In this document: positions 1-7,796 of the stretch, piece after piece
Position numbering within the stretch: the first letter of the stretch is position 1
Layout of the letters: each line of letters starts with the position of its first letter
Source of the DNA: Streptomyces rubiginosohelvolus
Lineage (GTDB): Bacteria > Actinomycetota > Actinomycetes > Streptomycetales > Streptomycetaceae
Reading direction: 5' to 3'
Length of the DNA: 32,936 nucleotides
Assembly (NCBI RefSeq): GCF_014649875.1
Contig: NZ_BMTW01000027.1
Coordinates: 1 to 32,936, forward strand
Program-made: the position numbers and the translations under genes
The notes under the pieces: model-generated
Databases searched by the model: none
What the model saw: the letters and a program-made list of their open reading frames with translations, nothing else
Told to the model about the DNA's origin: nothing

Positions 1-825
1 TCGATGATGCCGCTGCGCCTGGCGAAGTACGGCGTGCCGCTCGCCGAGACCGCCCCGGCCGGCCTCGCCGCCGCCGGGATCGAACCGGCCCTGCTGCCGC
101 CGGTGCCCGTCGAGGCCGACCGCCCGAAGGCCGAGTTGAGCCCCGTCGGGCCGAACCAGGCCGAGCCGGTCCACGCCGAGCTGCCGTACGGACCGCACCA
201 GGGGCCCAGCCAGCAGCCCGCACAGGAGTCCGGCCAGGAGCACGGCCAGGCACAGCACCAGGAGCACGGGCCCCAGCCGGAGCAGGCGCAGCCCCACCCG
301 CAGCCCCAGCAGCAACAGCAGCAGCAGCCCATGTCGCTCCAGAAGCAGGACCCGGCCGTCCCGGCCACCCACGACAGCCCCTGGTTCGCCGCCCAGAAGC
401 TGCCGGACAACGTCCACGGGAGCGCGTACGACCCGGAGTACGCCGAGGGCCCCCAGCACACCCCGGTCCAGATCCCCGCGGGCCCCGGCCGCACCCGGCC
501 GCTGGGGGACGTCGGCACGATCGGCGCGGTCCCGCACCCCCGTCAGGAGCAGGCGCCCGAGCCGCCCGAGGTCCTCGACCCCGAGGAGGCGCCGCAGGTG
601 GAGCAGTGGCCCATGGAGGACACCGACTTCGCCCGGGAGGCGTACGAGGTGTTCAGCGAGTACACGGACGCGCAGGGGCAGTACCCGTCCGTGGAGGTCC
701 TGGACATCCACCTCGCCGACACGCGCAACGTCCGCCACCCGCGCTCGACGGAGCTGCTCCAGCAGCTGATGCCGCAGTTCCGGGAGGCCCACGCGCAGCG
801 GCCGACCGCCGACCAGCCTGCCTGA
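1..825 (+). CDS. C-terminal part of a DUF2637-type membrane/regulatory protein (5' partial)
   Basis: The frame is already open at base 1, and the ATGs at 4 and 7 have no upstream sequence to judge. I read this as the 3' part of a longer gene. About the first 35 visible residues are Ala/Pro/Leu-rich. They are followed by a Gln/Pro/His-rich low-complexity linker (about residues 50-110), which includes a run of CAG/CAA codons near 307-328. The last 60 residues form a compact, helix-predicted domain containing AREAYEVFSEYTDAQGQYPS and ending in a Leu/Arg-rich helix. That tail resembles the C-terminal winged-helix-like part of Streptomyces DUF2637 proteins, whose N-terminus is a four-helix membrane domain; that half would lie outside the window. 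The family assignment is from memory and is moderate. It is convergent with lysS, with a shared hairpin between them. Confidence 0.6.
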   Translation, partial: SMMPLRLAKYGVPLAETAPAGLAAAGIEPALLPPVPVEADRPKAELSPVGPNQAEPVHAELPYGPHQGPSQQPAQESGQEHGQAQHQEHGPQPEQAQPHPQPQQQQQQQPMSLQKQDPAVPATHDSPWFAAQKLPDNVHGSAYDPEYAEGPQHTPVQIPAGPGRTRPLGDVGTIGAVPHPRQEQAPEPPEVLDPEEAPQVEQWPMEDTDFAREAYEVFSEYTDAQGQYPSVEVLDIHLADTRNVRHPRSTELLQQLMPQFREAHAQRPTADQPA

Positions 826-843
826 CCCGTCCCCGTACACACG

Positions 844-891
844 ACGAAAGGGCCGCCGCCCGGGAGGATTCCCGGGCGGCGGCCCTTTCGT
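844..891. terminator. Bidirectional hairpin terminator between the DUF2637-type gene and lysS
   Basis: A perfect 22-bp inverted repeat (844-865 with 870-891) closes a 4-nt GGAT loop. The stem ends in AAA/TTT pairs on both sides. It sits 18 nt after the plus-strand stop and 13 nt after the minus-strand lysS stop, so it can serve both convergent genes. Confidence 0.9.
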
Positions 892-904
892 CATGGACAG
901 GGTC

Positions 905-2668
905 TTACGCGCCCAGCAGCCTGCGCACCCGGTCCGCCCCCACCGCGAGCAGCAGCGTGGGCAGGCGCGGGCCCGTGTCGCGGCTGACGAGCAGCCGGTA
1001 GAGCAGGGCGAAGAAGGACCGCTGCGCGGCCTTCAGCTCGGGCGTCGGCTTGGCGTCCGGCTCCAGGCCCGCCAGCACCTTCGGCACGCCGTAGACGAGC
1101 GTGGTGAGGCCGTCCAGCGACCAGTGCGTGTCCAGGCCCTCCAGGAGGAGGCGCAGGGACTCACGGCCCTGGTCGTCGAGCGAGCCGAGGAGCTCCTTGT
1201 CGGGCTCGTCCCGGACGATGGTGCGGGCCTCGGCCGGGACCTGGGTGGTGATCCAGTTCTCGGCGCGGTCGAGGCGCGGGCGCGCCTCGTCCAGCGAGGT
1301 CAGCGGGTTCTCCGGGTCCAGCTCGCTGAGGATGCGCAGCGTCTGGTCCTCGGCGCCGGCGGTGATGTCGGCGACCGAGGCGAGCGTCCGGTACGGGAGC
1401 GGGTGCGGAGTGCTCGGAAGCTCCCCGGCGGCCGTGCGGACGGCCCGGGAGTGCGCGGCGGCGTCGGCGGGCAGCACCGTGCCGTCGGCGACCTTGCGGC
1501 CCAGCGAGTCCCACTCGTCGTACAGCCGCTGGATCTCTTGGTCGAAGGCGATCTTGAACGACTGGTTGGGCTTGCGTCGGGCGTAGAGCCAGCGCAGCAG
1601 CGGCGCCTCCATGATCTCCAGCGCGTCGGCCGGGGTGGGGACCCCGCCCTTGCTGCTGGACATCTTGGCCATGCCGGAGATGCCGACGAAGGCGTACATC
1701 GGCCCGATGGGCTGTACGCCGTCGAAGACCTCGCGGACGATCTGGCCGCCGACGACGAAGGAGGAGCCGGGCGAGGAGTGGTCGACGCCGCTGGGCTCGA
1801 AGATCACACCCTCGTAGGCCCAGCGCATCGGCCAGTCGACCTTCCAGACCAGCTTGCCGCGGTTGAACTCGTTGAGCCGGACCGTCTCGGCGAAGCCGCA
1901 CGCCGAGCAGGTGTAGTTCAGCTCGGTGGTGTCGTCGTCGTAGGAGGTGACGACGGTGAGGTCCTTCTCGCAGTTGCCGCAGTAGGGCTTGTACGGGAAG
2001 TAGCCGGCGCTGTTGCCGCTGCCGTCGTCCTCGTCGGCGGCTCCGGAGCCCTCGGCGGCTTCAAGCTCGGCCTCGTCGACCTTCTTCTGCTGCGGCTTCT
2101 TACCGCCGCCCTTGCCCTGGGCCGCCGGGTCCTTCTTGGTCCGGTAGCGGTCGAGGACGGCGTCGATGTCGGCGCGGTGCTTCATCGCGTGCAGGATCTG
2201 CTCGCGGTAGGTCCCGGCGGTGTACTGCTCCGTCTGGCTGATTCCGTCGTACTCGACGCCCAGCTCGTCCAGGGCCGCGGTCATGGCGGCCTTGAAGTGC
2301 TCGGCCCAGTTCGGGTAAGAGGAGCCGGCCGGGGCGGGCACCGAGGTCAGCGGCTTGCCGATGTGCTCGGCCCAGGACGCGTCGACGCCCGGGACGCCGT
2401 TCGGGACCTTGCGGTAGCGGTCGTAGTCGTCCCAGGAGATCAGGTGGCGCACGGTGTACCCGCGGCGGCGGATCTCGTCGGCGACCAGGTGCGGGGTCAT
2501 GACCTCGCGGAGGTTGCCCAGGTGGATCGGGCCGGACGGGGACAGGCCGGAGGCGACGACGACCGGTTTGCCAGGCGCACGACGCTCCGATTCGGCGATG
2601 ACATCGTCCGCGAAGCGGGAGACCCAGTCGGTCTCGGTGCTGGTCTGACTCTCGGCCACGGTCGGCAC
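905..2668 (-). CDS. lysS: Lysyl-tRNA synthetase, class I (LysRS1)
   Basis: This 587-residue cytoplasmic enzyme charges tRNA-Lys with lysine. It has the class I Rossmann signatures: the HIGH-type motif PIHLGN at residues 47-52 and KMSSSKG at 335-341. Two CxxC pairs (C230/C233 and C254/C257) are likely zinc ligands. This is the archaeal/spirochaete-type class I LysRS, not the class II enzyme of most bacteria. Residues 180-220 form a Lys/Gly/Glu/Asp-rich insert of low complexity before the first zinc pair. The GTG start at 2668 is preceded by AGAAGG at suitable spacing. The gene is divergent from argS across a 138-bp gap. The family call is very secure; whether a class II lysine enzyme also exists in this genome cannot be seen here. 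Confidence 0.96.
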   Translation of the reverse strand: MPTVAESQTSTETDWVSRFADDVIAESERRAPGKPVVVASGLSPSGPIHLGNLREVMTPHLVADEIRRRGYTVRHLISWDDYDRYRKVPNGVPGVDASWAEHIGKPLTSVPAPAGSSYPNWAEHFKAAMTAALDELGVEYDGISQTEQYTAGTYREQILHAMKHRADIDAVLDRYRTKKDPAAQGKGGGKKPQQKKVDEAELEAAEGSGAADEDDGSGNSAGYFPYKPYCGNCEKDLTVVTSYDDDTTELNYTCSACGFAETVRLNEFNRGKLVWKVDWPMRWAYEGVIFEPSGVDHSSPGSSFVVGGQIVREVFDGVQPIGPMYAFVGISGMAKMSSSKGGVPTPADALEIMEAPLLRWLYARRKPNQSFKIAFDQEIQRLYDEWDSLGRKVADGTVLPADAAAHSRAVRTAAGELPSTPHPLPYRTLASVADITAGAEDQTLRILSELDPENPLTSLDEARPRLDRAENWITTQVPAEARTIVRDEPDKELLGSLDDQGRESLRLLLEGLDTHWSLDGLTTLVYGVPKVLAGLEPDAKPTPELKAAQRSFFALLYRLLVSRDTGPRLPTLLLAVGADRVRRLLGA

Positions 2669-2758
2669 GTCCTTCTCTCGTTCTGTCGATTCCCGGTGGG
2701 TTACCGACCATTCTCCCAGCTACCCCCCGCAGCGCGAAAACGGCTTTACGCCCCGTGG

Positions 2759-2764
2759 GATACT
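2759..2764 (+). promoter_or_regulatory. Possible extended -10 element for argS
   Basis: GATACT is preceded by TGG, giving the extended -10 form TGnGATACT, 42 nt upstream of the argS ATG. No convincing -35 is visible, so this is only a suggestion. Confidence 0.25.
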
Positions 2765-2806
2765 GGACCGATCCCTTGTACCCCTACGGAAACGGCAGCC
2801 CGTCCC

Positions 2807-4588
2807 ATGCCTGAGCACGGCTCGGTCCCTTCCCTCGCTTCCACGCTCCAGCAGCAGCTGGCGGACGCCCTGACGGCAGCCCTGCCGGATGCCGGCACCG
2901 CGGACCCGCTGCTGCGCCGAAGCGACCGGGCCGACTTCCAGGCCAACGGCATCCTGGCGCTCGCCAAGAAGCTCAAGGGCAACCCCCGGGAGCTGGCCGG
3001 CCAGGTGACCGCCGCCCTCCCGGCGGGTGAGCTGATCAAGGACATCGAGGTCTCCGGACCCGGCTTCCTCAACATCACGCTCGCGGACAAGGCGATCGTC
3101 GAGACGCTGGCCGCCCGGGCCGCCGACCCCGAGGGCCGCCTCGGCGTGCCGGTGGCGGCGGACGCCGGGAAGACCGTCATCGACTACGCCCAGCCCAACG
3201 TGGCCAAGGAGATGCACGTCGGCCACCTGCGGTCGGCGGTCATCGGCGACGCGATGGTCCGGATTCTGGAGTTCACCGGCGAGGACGTCGTCCGGCGGCA
3301 CCACATCGGCGACTGGGGCACCCAGTTCGGGATGCTCATCCAGTATCTGATCGAGCACCCGGGCGCCCTGGAGCACGAGGGCGGCGCGAGCGACGGCGAG
3401 GCGGCGATGTCGACGCTGAACCGGGTCTACAAGGCGTCCCGGGCCCTGTTCGACTCGGACGAGGAGTTCAAGGCCCGGTCCCGGGACCGGGTGGTGGCGC
3501 TCCAGGCCGGGGACCCGCAGACGCTGGAGCTGTGGCAGGGCTTCGTCGACGAGTCGAAGATCTACTTCCACTCGGTCTTCGACAAGCTCGACATGGAGGT
3601 CCGCGACCCCGACATCGTCGGTGAGTCCGGCTACAACGACATGCTGGAGGAGACCTGCCGGATCCTGGAGGAGACGGGTGTCGCCGTCCGCTCCGAGGGT
3701 GCGCTCTGCGTCTTCTTCGACGATGTGAAGGGCCCGGACGGCAACAAGGTCCCGCTCATCGTGAAGAAGACCAACGGCGGTTACGGCTACGCGGCGACCG
3801 ACCTCTCCGCGATCCGGAACCGGGTCCAGGACCTCAAGGCCGACACCCTGCTGTACGTGGTGGACGCCCGGCAGTCGCTGCACTTCAAGATGGTCTTCGA
3901 GACGGCCCGGCGGGCCGGCTGGCTGGGCGACGGCGTCAAGGCCGTGCAGCTCGCCTTCGGCACGGTCCTCGGCAAGGACGGCAAGCCGTTCAAGACCCGT
4001 GAGGGCGAGACGGTCCGGCTGGAGGACCTGCTCGACGAGGCGGTCGAGCGGGCCACCGCGGTCGTCCGGGAGAAGGCCGAGAAGGTCGGCCTGTCCGAGG
4101 ACGAGATCGTCGAGAACGGCCGGTACGTCGGCATCGGCGCCGTGAAGTACGCGGACCTGTCGACCTCCGCCGTCCGGGACTACAAGTTCGACCTGGACCA
4201 GATGGTGTCGCTGAACGGCGACACCTCGGTGTACCTCCAGTACGCGTACGCGCGGATCCAGTCGATCCTGCGCAAGGCAGGGGACGCGGTTCCGGCCGCC
4301 CACCCGGAGCTGGCGCTGGCCCCGGCGGAGCGGGCGCTCGGCCTGCACCTGGACCAGTTCGGCGAGGTGCTCTCCGAGGTGGCCGCGGGCTACGAACCGC
4401 ACAAGCTGGCCGCGTATCTCTACCAGCTGGCGTCGCACCTGACCACGTTCTACGACCAGTGCCAGGTGCTCAGCCCGGACAACGCCCCGGAGGTCGTCGA
4501 GAACCGGCTCTTCCTGGTCGAGCTGACCGCCCGGACCCTGCATCAGGGGATGGCGCTGCTGGGCATCAGGACGCCCGAGCGGCTCTGA
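2807..4588 (+). CDS. argS: Arginyl-tRNA synthetase
   Basis: This 593-residue class I synthetase attaches arginine to tRNA-Arg in the cytoplasm. The N-terminal 110 residues match the ArgRS Add-1 tRNA-binding domain. They are followed by IDYAQPNVAKEMHVGHLRS, which holds the HIGH-type motif HVGH, and by the GDWGTQFG signature. The KMSKS position is the degenerate form usual for ArgRS (around KPFKTREGE). The C-terminal alpha-helical DALR anticodon-binding domain includes SVYLQYAYARIQSI and ends in LGIRTPERL. The open frame continues far upstream, antisense to lysS, but homology starts at the ATG at 2807 (MPEHGSVPS). A weak purine-rich stretch (GGAAACGG) lies in front. The next gene is convergent, with a hairpin after the stop. 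Confidence 0.97.
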   Translation: MPEHGSVPSLASTLQQQLADALTAALPDAGTADPLLRRSDRADFQANGILALAKKLKGNPRELAGQVTAALPAGELIKDIEVSGPGFLNITLADKAIVETLAARAADPEGRLGVPVAADAGKTVIDYAQPNVAKEMHVGHLRSAVIGDAMVRILEFTGEDVVRRHHIGDWGTQFGMLIQYLIEHPGALEHEGGASDGEAAMSTLNRVYKASRALFDSDEEFKARSRDRVVALQAGDPQTLELWQGFVDESKIYFHSVFDKLDMEVRDPDIVGESGYNDMLEETCRILEETGVAVRSEGALCVFFDDVKGPDGNKVPLIVKKTNGGYGYAATDLSAIRNRVQDLKADTLLYVVDARQSLHFKMVFETARRAGWLGDGVKAVQLAFGTVLGKDGKPFKTREGETVRLEDLLDEAVERATAVVREKAEKVGLSEDEIVENGRYVGIGAVKYADLSTSAVRDYKFDLDQMVSLNGDTSVYLQYAYARIQSILRKAGDAVPAAHPELALAPAERALGLHLDQFGEVLSEVAAGYEPHKLAAYLYQLASHLTTFYDQCQVLSPDNAPEVVENRLFLVELTARTLHQGMALLGIRTPERL

Positions 4589-4607
4589 CCGCACTAGCTG
4601 TCCTGCT

Positions 4608-4663
4608 GTACGTACGTCGGCCCCGGCACCTGCGGAACAGGTTGCCGGGGCCGACGTACGTAC
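4608..4663. terminator. Hairpin terminator between argS and the ABM-domain gene
   Basis: A 25-bp inverted repeat (4608-4632 with 4638-4663) has one bulged T and a 5-nt CGGAA loop. It sits 19 nt after the argS stop and 9 nt beyond the stop of the convergent minus-strand gene, so it probably acts in both directions. There is no clear U-run, as is common in Streptomyces. Confidence 0.85.
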
Positions 4664-4672
4664 GGGGAAGCC

Positions 4673-5020
4673 CTAGGGTGCGGTGAGCTCCACGACGACG
4701 TCGTAGACCGCCGGGTTCGGTGTGATCGGCTGCCGGGTCTCCTCGCGCGCCGCCCGGGTGCGGGAGGCGAAGTCCGGGTCGGCGGTGGCTGCCTCCCACG
4801 CCTCCTGGCTCTCCCAGTGGGAGACGTTGACGAGCTGGAAGCGGGAGTCGGATGAGCGGGCCCGGTGCATCCGGGAGTCGATGAATCCGGGCTTGTCCCG
4901 CATGAGGCGGGCCCGCTGCTCCCACTTCTCGACGAACGCGTCGAGTTCGTCGGCGGCTATCTCGAAGACGTTGATGAAGGTGACGGACGAGTCCGGGGTT
5001 AAGGCGCTCTCTGTGGTCAT
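4673..5020 (-). CDS. Antibiotic biosynthesis monooxygenase (ABM) domain protein, TTA-containing
   Basis: This 115-residue protein is a single ABM/EthD-like ferredoxin-fold domain. Residues 13-20 (VTFINVFE) form the first strand, DAFVEKWEQRARLMRDKPGF the first helix, and SRFQLVNVSHWESQEAWEAA the central strand and second helix. The family includes cofactor-free monooxygenases and heme-degrading IsdG-like proteins; no substrate can be inferred here. Codon 7 is TTA (bases 5002-5000), the only TTA codon I found in any gene of the window, which suggests dependence on the bldA leucyl-tRNA. The ATG at 5020 has no real ribosome-binding site. A TAGGGT hexamer ends 6 nt before it, suggesting a leaderless mRNA. 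Confidence 0.85.
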   Translation of the reverse strand: MTTESALTPDSSVTFINVFEIAADELDAFVEKWEQRARLMRDKPGFIDSRMHRARSSDSRFQLVNVSHWESQEAWEAATADPDFASRTRAAREETRQPITPNPAVYDVVVELTAP

Positions 5021-5048
5021 GCCGCAACCCTAGGAGCCGGCCGACCGG

Positions 5049-5489
5049 CTACTGCGGGCGGCCCAGCGCCCACCCCGACACGTCGGAGAGGCGTCCGCGC
5101 CACAGCGGCAGGGAGACGGGCGTCATGGCCCCGGAGACGAGGGTGACGTCCCGCAGATGGATCCAGCGGGGCAGCCGGGCCGTCCCCGTCGCGTCCTCCT
5201 CCGCGCGCAGTTCCCGTACGCCCTGGTCGACGGTCTCGGGGAACTCGGCGAGCAGGTTGGCCCCCTCGCCCTCGACCTGGCGCAGGCTCCTGGCCCACTC
5301 GGCCTTCCACTGCTCGTGCCCGATGACGTCGCCGTGCAGGAGGCCGCCGGGGTGCGTGAGGGTGAGGGGCAGGCTGGAGCGCGGGTCCTCGTCGAGGAGC
5401 TGGATGAGCAGCTGCAGCTGGAGGTCCGGCAGGGGTTCGGTGATCACCGCGGCGGACGGTGCCGGCGAGGTCTCGGCGGTGGCGCTCAT
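5049..5489 (-). CDS. GvpU-like gas vesicle accessory family protein
   Basis: This is a 146-residue soluble protein of uncertain role. The pattern (a Leu-rich first helix, HPGGLLHGDVIGHEQW, a conserved helix LRQVEGEGANLLAEF, then IHLRDVTLVSG and LWRGRLSDVSGWALG) resembles the GvpU family known from Bacillus megaterium gas vesicle clusters. That resemblance is from memory and moderate. No other gvp gene is in the window, so a role in gas vesicles is not supported by context. I chose the ATG at 5489 because AAGGG lies 7 nt upstream; the GTG at 5504 gives a five-residue extension with no ribosome-binding site. It is on the same strand as the phospholipase D-type gene, which ends upstream of it (94-nt gap). 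Confidence 0.6.
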   Translation of the reverse strand: MSATAETSPAPSAAVITEPLPDLQLQLLIQLLDEDPRSSLPLTLTHPGGLLHGDVIGHEQWKAEWARSLRQVEGEGANLLAEFPETVDQGVRELRAEEDATGTARLPRWIHLRDVTLVSGAMTPVSLPLWRGRLSDVSGWALGRPQ

Positions 5490-5583
5490 GGGCCTGCCCT
5501 TCACATGGCGATGGCGGACGACGGTCGTCCTCCCCGCCTGCCCGGCGAAGGCGCGCGCACGCCCACCACCGCAGCCCCAGTTC

Positions 5584-6795
5584 TCAGAGGAACCGGCGGA
5601 TGGGGACGACAGCCGCCTCCTTGGCCCGCTGGAGGACGTCGCGGCGCTTCCACCGGCCGCGCTCGATCAGCACGCTCTTCTCGCGGTCCTCCTCGAAGTG
5701 GCCGTCGAGGGTGGTGGTGAAGTCCTGGTCGAGGACGGCCAGCATGACTTCCTCGTCGTGGTCGAGGGAGCGGCGGTTGAAGTTGGTGGAGCCGATGAGC
5801 GAGGCGACCCGGTCGATGGTGAGCGTCTTGGTGTGCATCATCGTCGGCTGGTACTGGTAGATCTTCACGCCGCAGTCGGTCAGGTCCTCGTAGTAGCGCT
5901 GCCCGGCGAGCTGGCAGACCCGCTTGTCGGTGTGCGGCCCCGGCAGCAGGATCTCGACCTCCACCCCGCGCGCGGCGGCGGCGCACAGCAGCCCGGTGAA
6001 GTAGGCGTCGGGGGCGAAGTAGGCGGTGGTGAGGCGGATGCGTTCCTCGGCGGACTCCAGGACGACCCGGATCAGGGTCTGCATGTCCTGCCAGCCGAAA
6101 GAGGCCGAGCCGCGCACCACCTGGACGACGGAGTCGCCGTGGTGCTCCTCGGTGACGAACCGGTCGCGGTCGTCGAACAGCTCGTCGTGGCACTCGGCCC
6201 AGTTCTGGGCGAACGCGGCGGCCAGTCCGTCGACGGCGGGCCCGGTGACCTGGACGTGGGTGTCGCGCCACTCGTTCTCGTTGCGGGCGTCGCCGCACCA
6301 CTCCTCGGCTATCCCGACACCACCGGTGAACGCAGTGCGCTCGTCGACGACGAGGACCTTGCGGTGGCATCGGTGGTTCTGCTTGAGCGGCGAGAGGTAG
6401 AGCGGCTTGCGGAACCAGGTGACGGTGACCCCGGCCTCGTCCATCATGGCCAGCTGGCCCTTCTCGATGAGCCGCGATCCGAACCCGTCGAGCATGAGCC
6501 GCACCCGGACCCCGGCACGGGCGCGGTCGGCCAGGGCCTCGGCGAACTGGAGAGCGATGTCACCCCGCCAGTAGACGAACGTCATCAGATCGACGGTGTG
6601 CTCCGCCTCGCTGATGGCCTTCAGCATCGCGCCGAAGATGGCGTCGCCGTTACGGAGCGGGACAAGGGAGTTCCCCTCGGTCGCGGCGATACCGATCAGC
6701 CGCTCCAGCCTGCGTCTGAGGCGTTGGGAGCGTTCCTCGCAGGTGCGGTCCTCCGGGGCCGTGCGATCGGAGGCTTCGGCTGCAGTGGCGGACAT
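5584..6795 (-). CDS. Phospholipase D / cardiolipin synthase-type phosphatidyltransferase
   Basis: This 403-residue protein carries two PLD catalytic motifs: HxKx4D at H144/K146/D151 (followed by FTGG) and at H321/K323/D328 (followed by IGSTN). It therefore belongs to the superfamily that includes bacterial cardiolipin synthases and phospholipases D, which work through a phosphohistidine intermediate. Unlike typical ClsA it has no N-terminal membrane helices; residues 1-40 are charged and Arg-rich. It resembles the soluble ClsB-like group, probably acting at the inner face of the membrane on phosphatidylglycerol-type lipids. The ATG at 6795 is preceded by AGGTGA. The upstream region holds several repeated elements (6909-6970). 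The exact reaction is inferred from the family. Confidence 0.88.
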   Translation of the reverse strand: MSATAAEASDRTAPEDRTCEERSQRLRRRLERLIGIAATEGNSLVPLRNGDAIFGAMLKAISEAEHTVDLMTFVYWRGDIALQFAEALADRARAGVRVRLMLDGFGSRLIEKGQLAMMDEAGVTVTWFRKPLYLSPLKQNHRCHRKVLVVDERTAFTGGVGIAEEWCGDARNENEWRDTHVQVTGPAVDGLAAAFAQNWAECHDELFDDRDRFVTEEHHGDSVVQVVRGSASFGWQDMQTLIRVVLESAEERIRLTTAYFAPDAYFTGLLCAAAARGVEVEILLPGPHTDKRVCQLAGQRYYEDLTDCGVKIYQYQPTMMHTKTLTIDRVASLIGSTNFNRRSLDHDEEVMLAVLDQDFTTTLDGHFEEDREKSVLIERGRWKRRDVLQRAKEAAVVPIRRFL

Positions 6796-6857
6796 GAATC
6801 ACCTGTGGGTTCGCGGGCGGGGCGGCCGCACGCCGTCGTCACGCGACGGTGAGGCTG

Positions 6858-6891
6858 CCAGAACCTCGCAGACTGTACTCCCGAGTTCTGG
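6858..6891 (-). other. Imperfect hairpin upstream of the phospholipase D-type gene
   Basis: A 10-bp stem (6858-6863 plus 6865-6868 with 6882-6891, bulged C at 6864) encloses a 13-nt loop. It lies 63-96 nt upstream of the PLD-type start, so it would fall in a leader RNA or act as a terminator for the MerR-type gene. Confidence 0.35.
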
Positions 6892-6908
6892 ACATGTGTA
6901 CGACCGCT

Positions 6909-6970
6909 TATCGGTCAGCCACCGGGATGAACCGATACGCGAACTTTGACCGATACGTCATTGAATGACG
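6909..6970. promoter_or_regulatory. Cluster of TATCGGTCA-type half-sites and a 15-bp palindrome upstream of the PLD-type gene
   Basis: Three copies of one half-site occur: TATCGGTCA at 6909-6917, TGAACCGATA at 6928-6937 and TGACCGATA at 6947-6955 (the last two in the opposite orientation, 18 bp apart). They are followed by the perfect palindrome CGTCATT-G-AATGACG at 6956-6970. The set lies between the MerR-type stop and the PLD-type start, where a promoter is expected. A 1-nt centre makes the palindrome unsuitable as an RNA hairpin, so a protein-binding site is more likely. Confidence 0.45.
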
Positions 6971-6974
6971 GGAT

Positions 6975-7796
6975 TCAGCGCCGCTCCTCCTGCCCTCCGT
7001 CCCAGGTCGCCGTGTCGGGGTCGATGCCGTGTGCACGCGCGCCTGCGTCGATGATGCGACGGAACCACATCGCGAGGCCGGGGCGGATGCCGTCGTAGTG
7101 GGCGGCGAATCCCGCATCGGCCTCGTACATGCGGCCGAGGCAGACCTGCATCTGCCGGGTGAGGGGGAAGTACGGGGCGAAGACCTCGCGGTGCCGCTCG
7201 ACGAGCCGGTTCGCCTCCGGGCTGCCCGGCAGGACTCCGGCGTCCATCGCCTCCCCCAGGGCGCGGTCGAGGCCCGCGACGGCGTCGGCGACGGCCTGCC
7301 ACTCCTCCGGACCGCGCGAGGCCGAGCGTTCGGCGTACTGCCGCCACTGCGTCGTGTCCCCGTAGCGCAGGCGCGCTCGGGCCGGACCGTCCGGGTCCCA
7401 TCCGGGGCCGAAGATCGCGGCCTGCTGTTCGTCCGTCAGCAGCGGGCCGCGCTCATGGGCCTCGATCATCCGGTCGAGGCCGGCGCCGAGCCGCTGGAGG
7501 CGGTCGATCCGTTCGGCGACCTGGGTGCGCTGCGCGCGCAGTGCGCCGAGCACGTCCGCGGTGTCGTCCAGGACGGTCCGGATCCTGTCCAGGCCGAGAC
7601 CGAGCTCACGGTAGACGACGACGCGGTGGAGGCGTTCCAGATCACCGCCGGTGTAGAGCCGGTATCCGGCGGCCGTGCGCAGCGACGGCTGCGCCAGGCC
7701 GATCTCGTCCCAGTGGTGCAGCGCGCGGACCGTCACTCCCAGACGCGCCGAGACCTGACCGACGGTCAGGCCGTCGGCGTCAGTGGTGTCAGGCAT
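6975..7796 (-). CDS. MerR-family transcriptional regulator with TipA-type effector domain
   Basis: This 273-residue regulator has an N-terminal MerR winged-helix DNA-binding domain (residues 8-75: LTVGQVSARLGVTVRALHHW, then GYRLYTGGDLERL). A coiled-coil dimerisation helix (about 80-110) follows, then a C-terminal helical TipAS-like domain (about 140-265) with WxxxAERSASRGPEEWQAVA and FAAHYDGIRPGLA. TipAS-type domains bind thiopeptides or other small molecules; the ligand here is unknown. The ATG at 7796 overlaps the stop of the VOC gene by 8 nt (ATGCCTGA), so the pair is one operon with coupled translation. A MerR-type operator in front of the VOC gene implies autoregulation. Start sites further upstream in the frame have no ribosome-binding site. 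Confidence 0.92.
   Translation of the reverse strand: MPDTTDADGLTVGQVSARLGVTVRALHHWDEIGLAQPSLRTAAGYRLYTGGDLERLHRVVVYRELGLGLDRIRTVLDDTADVLGALRAQRTQVAERIDRLQRLGAGLDRMIEAHERGPLLTDEQQAAIFGPGWDPDGPARARLRYGDTTQWRQYAERSASRGPEEWQAVADAVAGLDRALGEAMDAGVLPGSPEANRLVERHREVFAPYFPLTRQMQVCLGRMYEADAGFAAHYDGIRPGLAMWFRRIIDAGARAHGIDPDTATWDGGQEERR

Noticed and set aside
307..328. CAG-type trinucleotide run
   Set aside because: It is the codon pattern of a Gln-rich linker in frame, not an independent repeat element.
893..2806. Upstream extension of the argS reading frame
   Set aside because: It is antisense to lysS and composed of GC-driven low-complexity residues; ArgRS homology begins at 2807.
2720..4594. 624-codon open frame antisense to argS
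   Set aside because: Typical high-GC shadow frame rich in Val/Arg/Asp/Gly with no family features.
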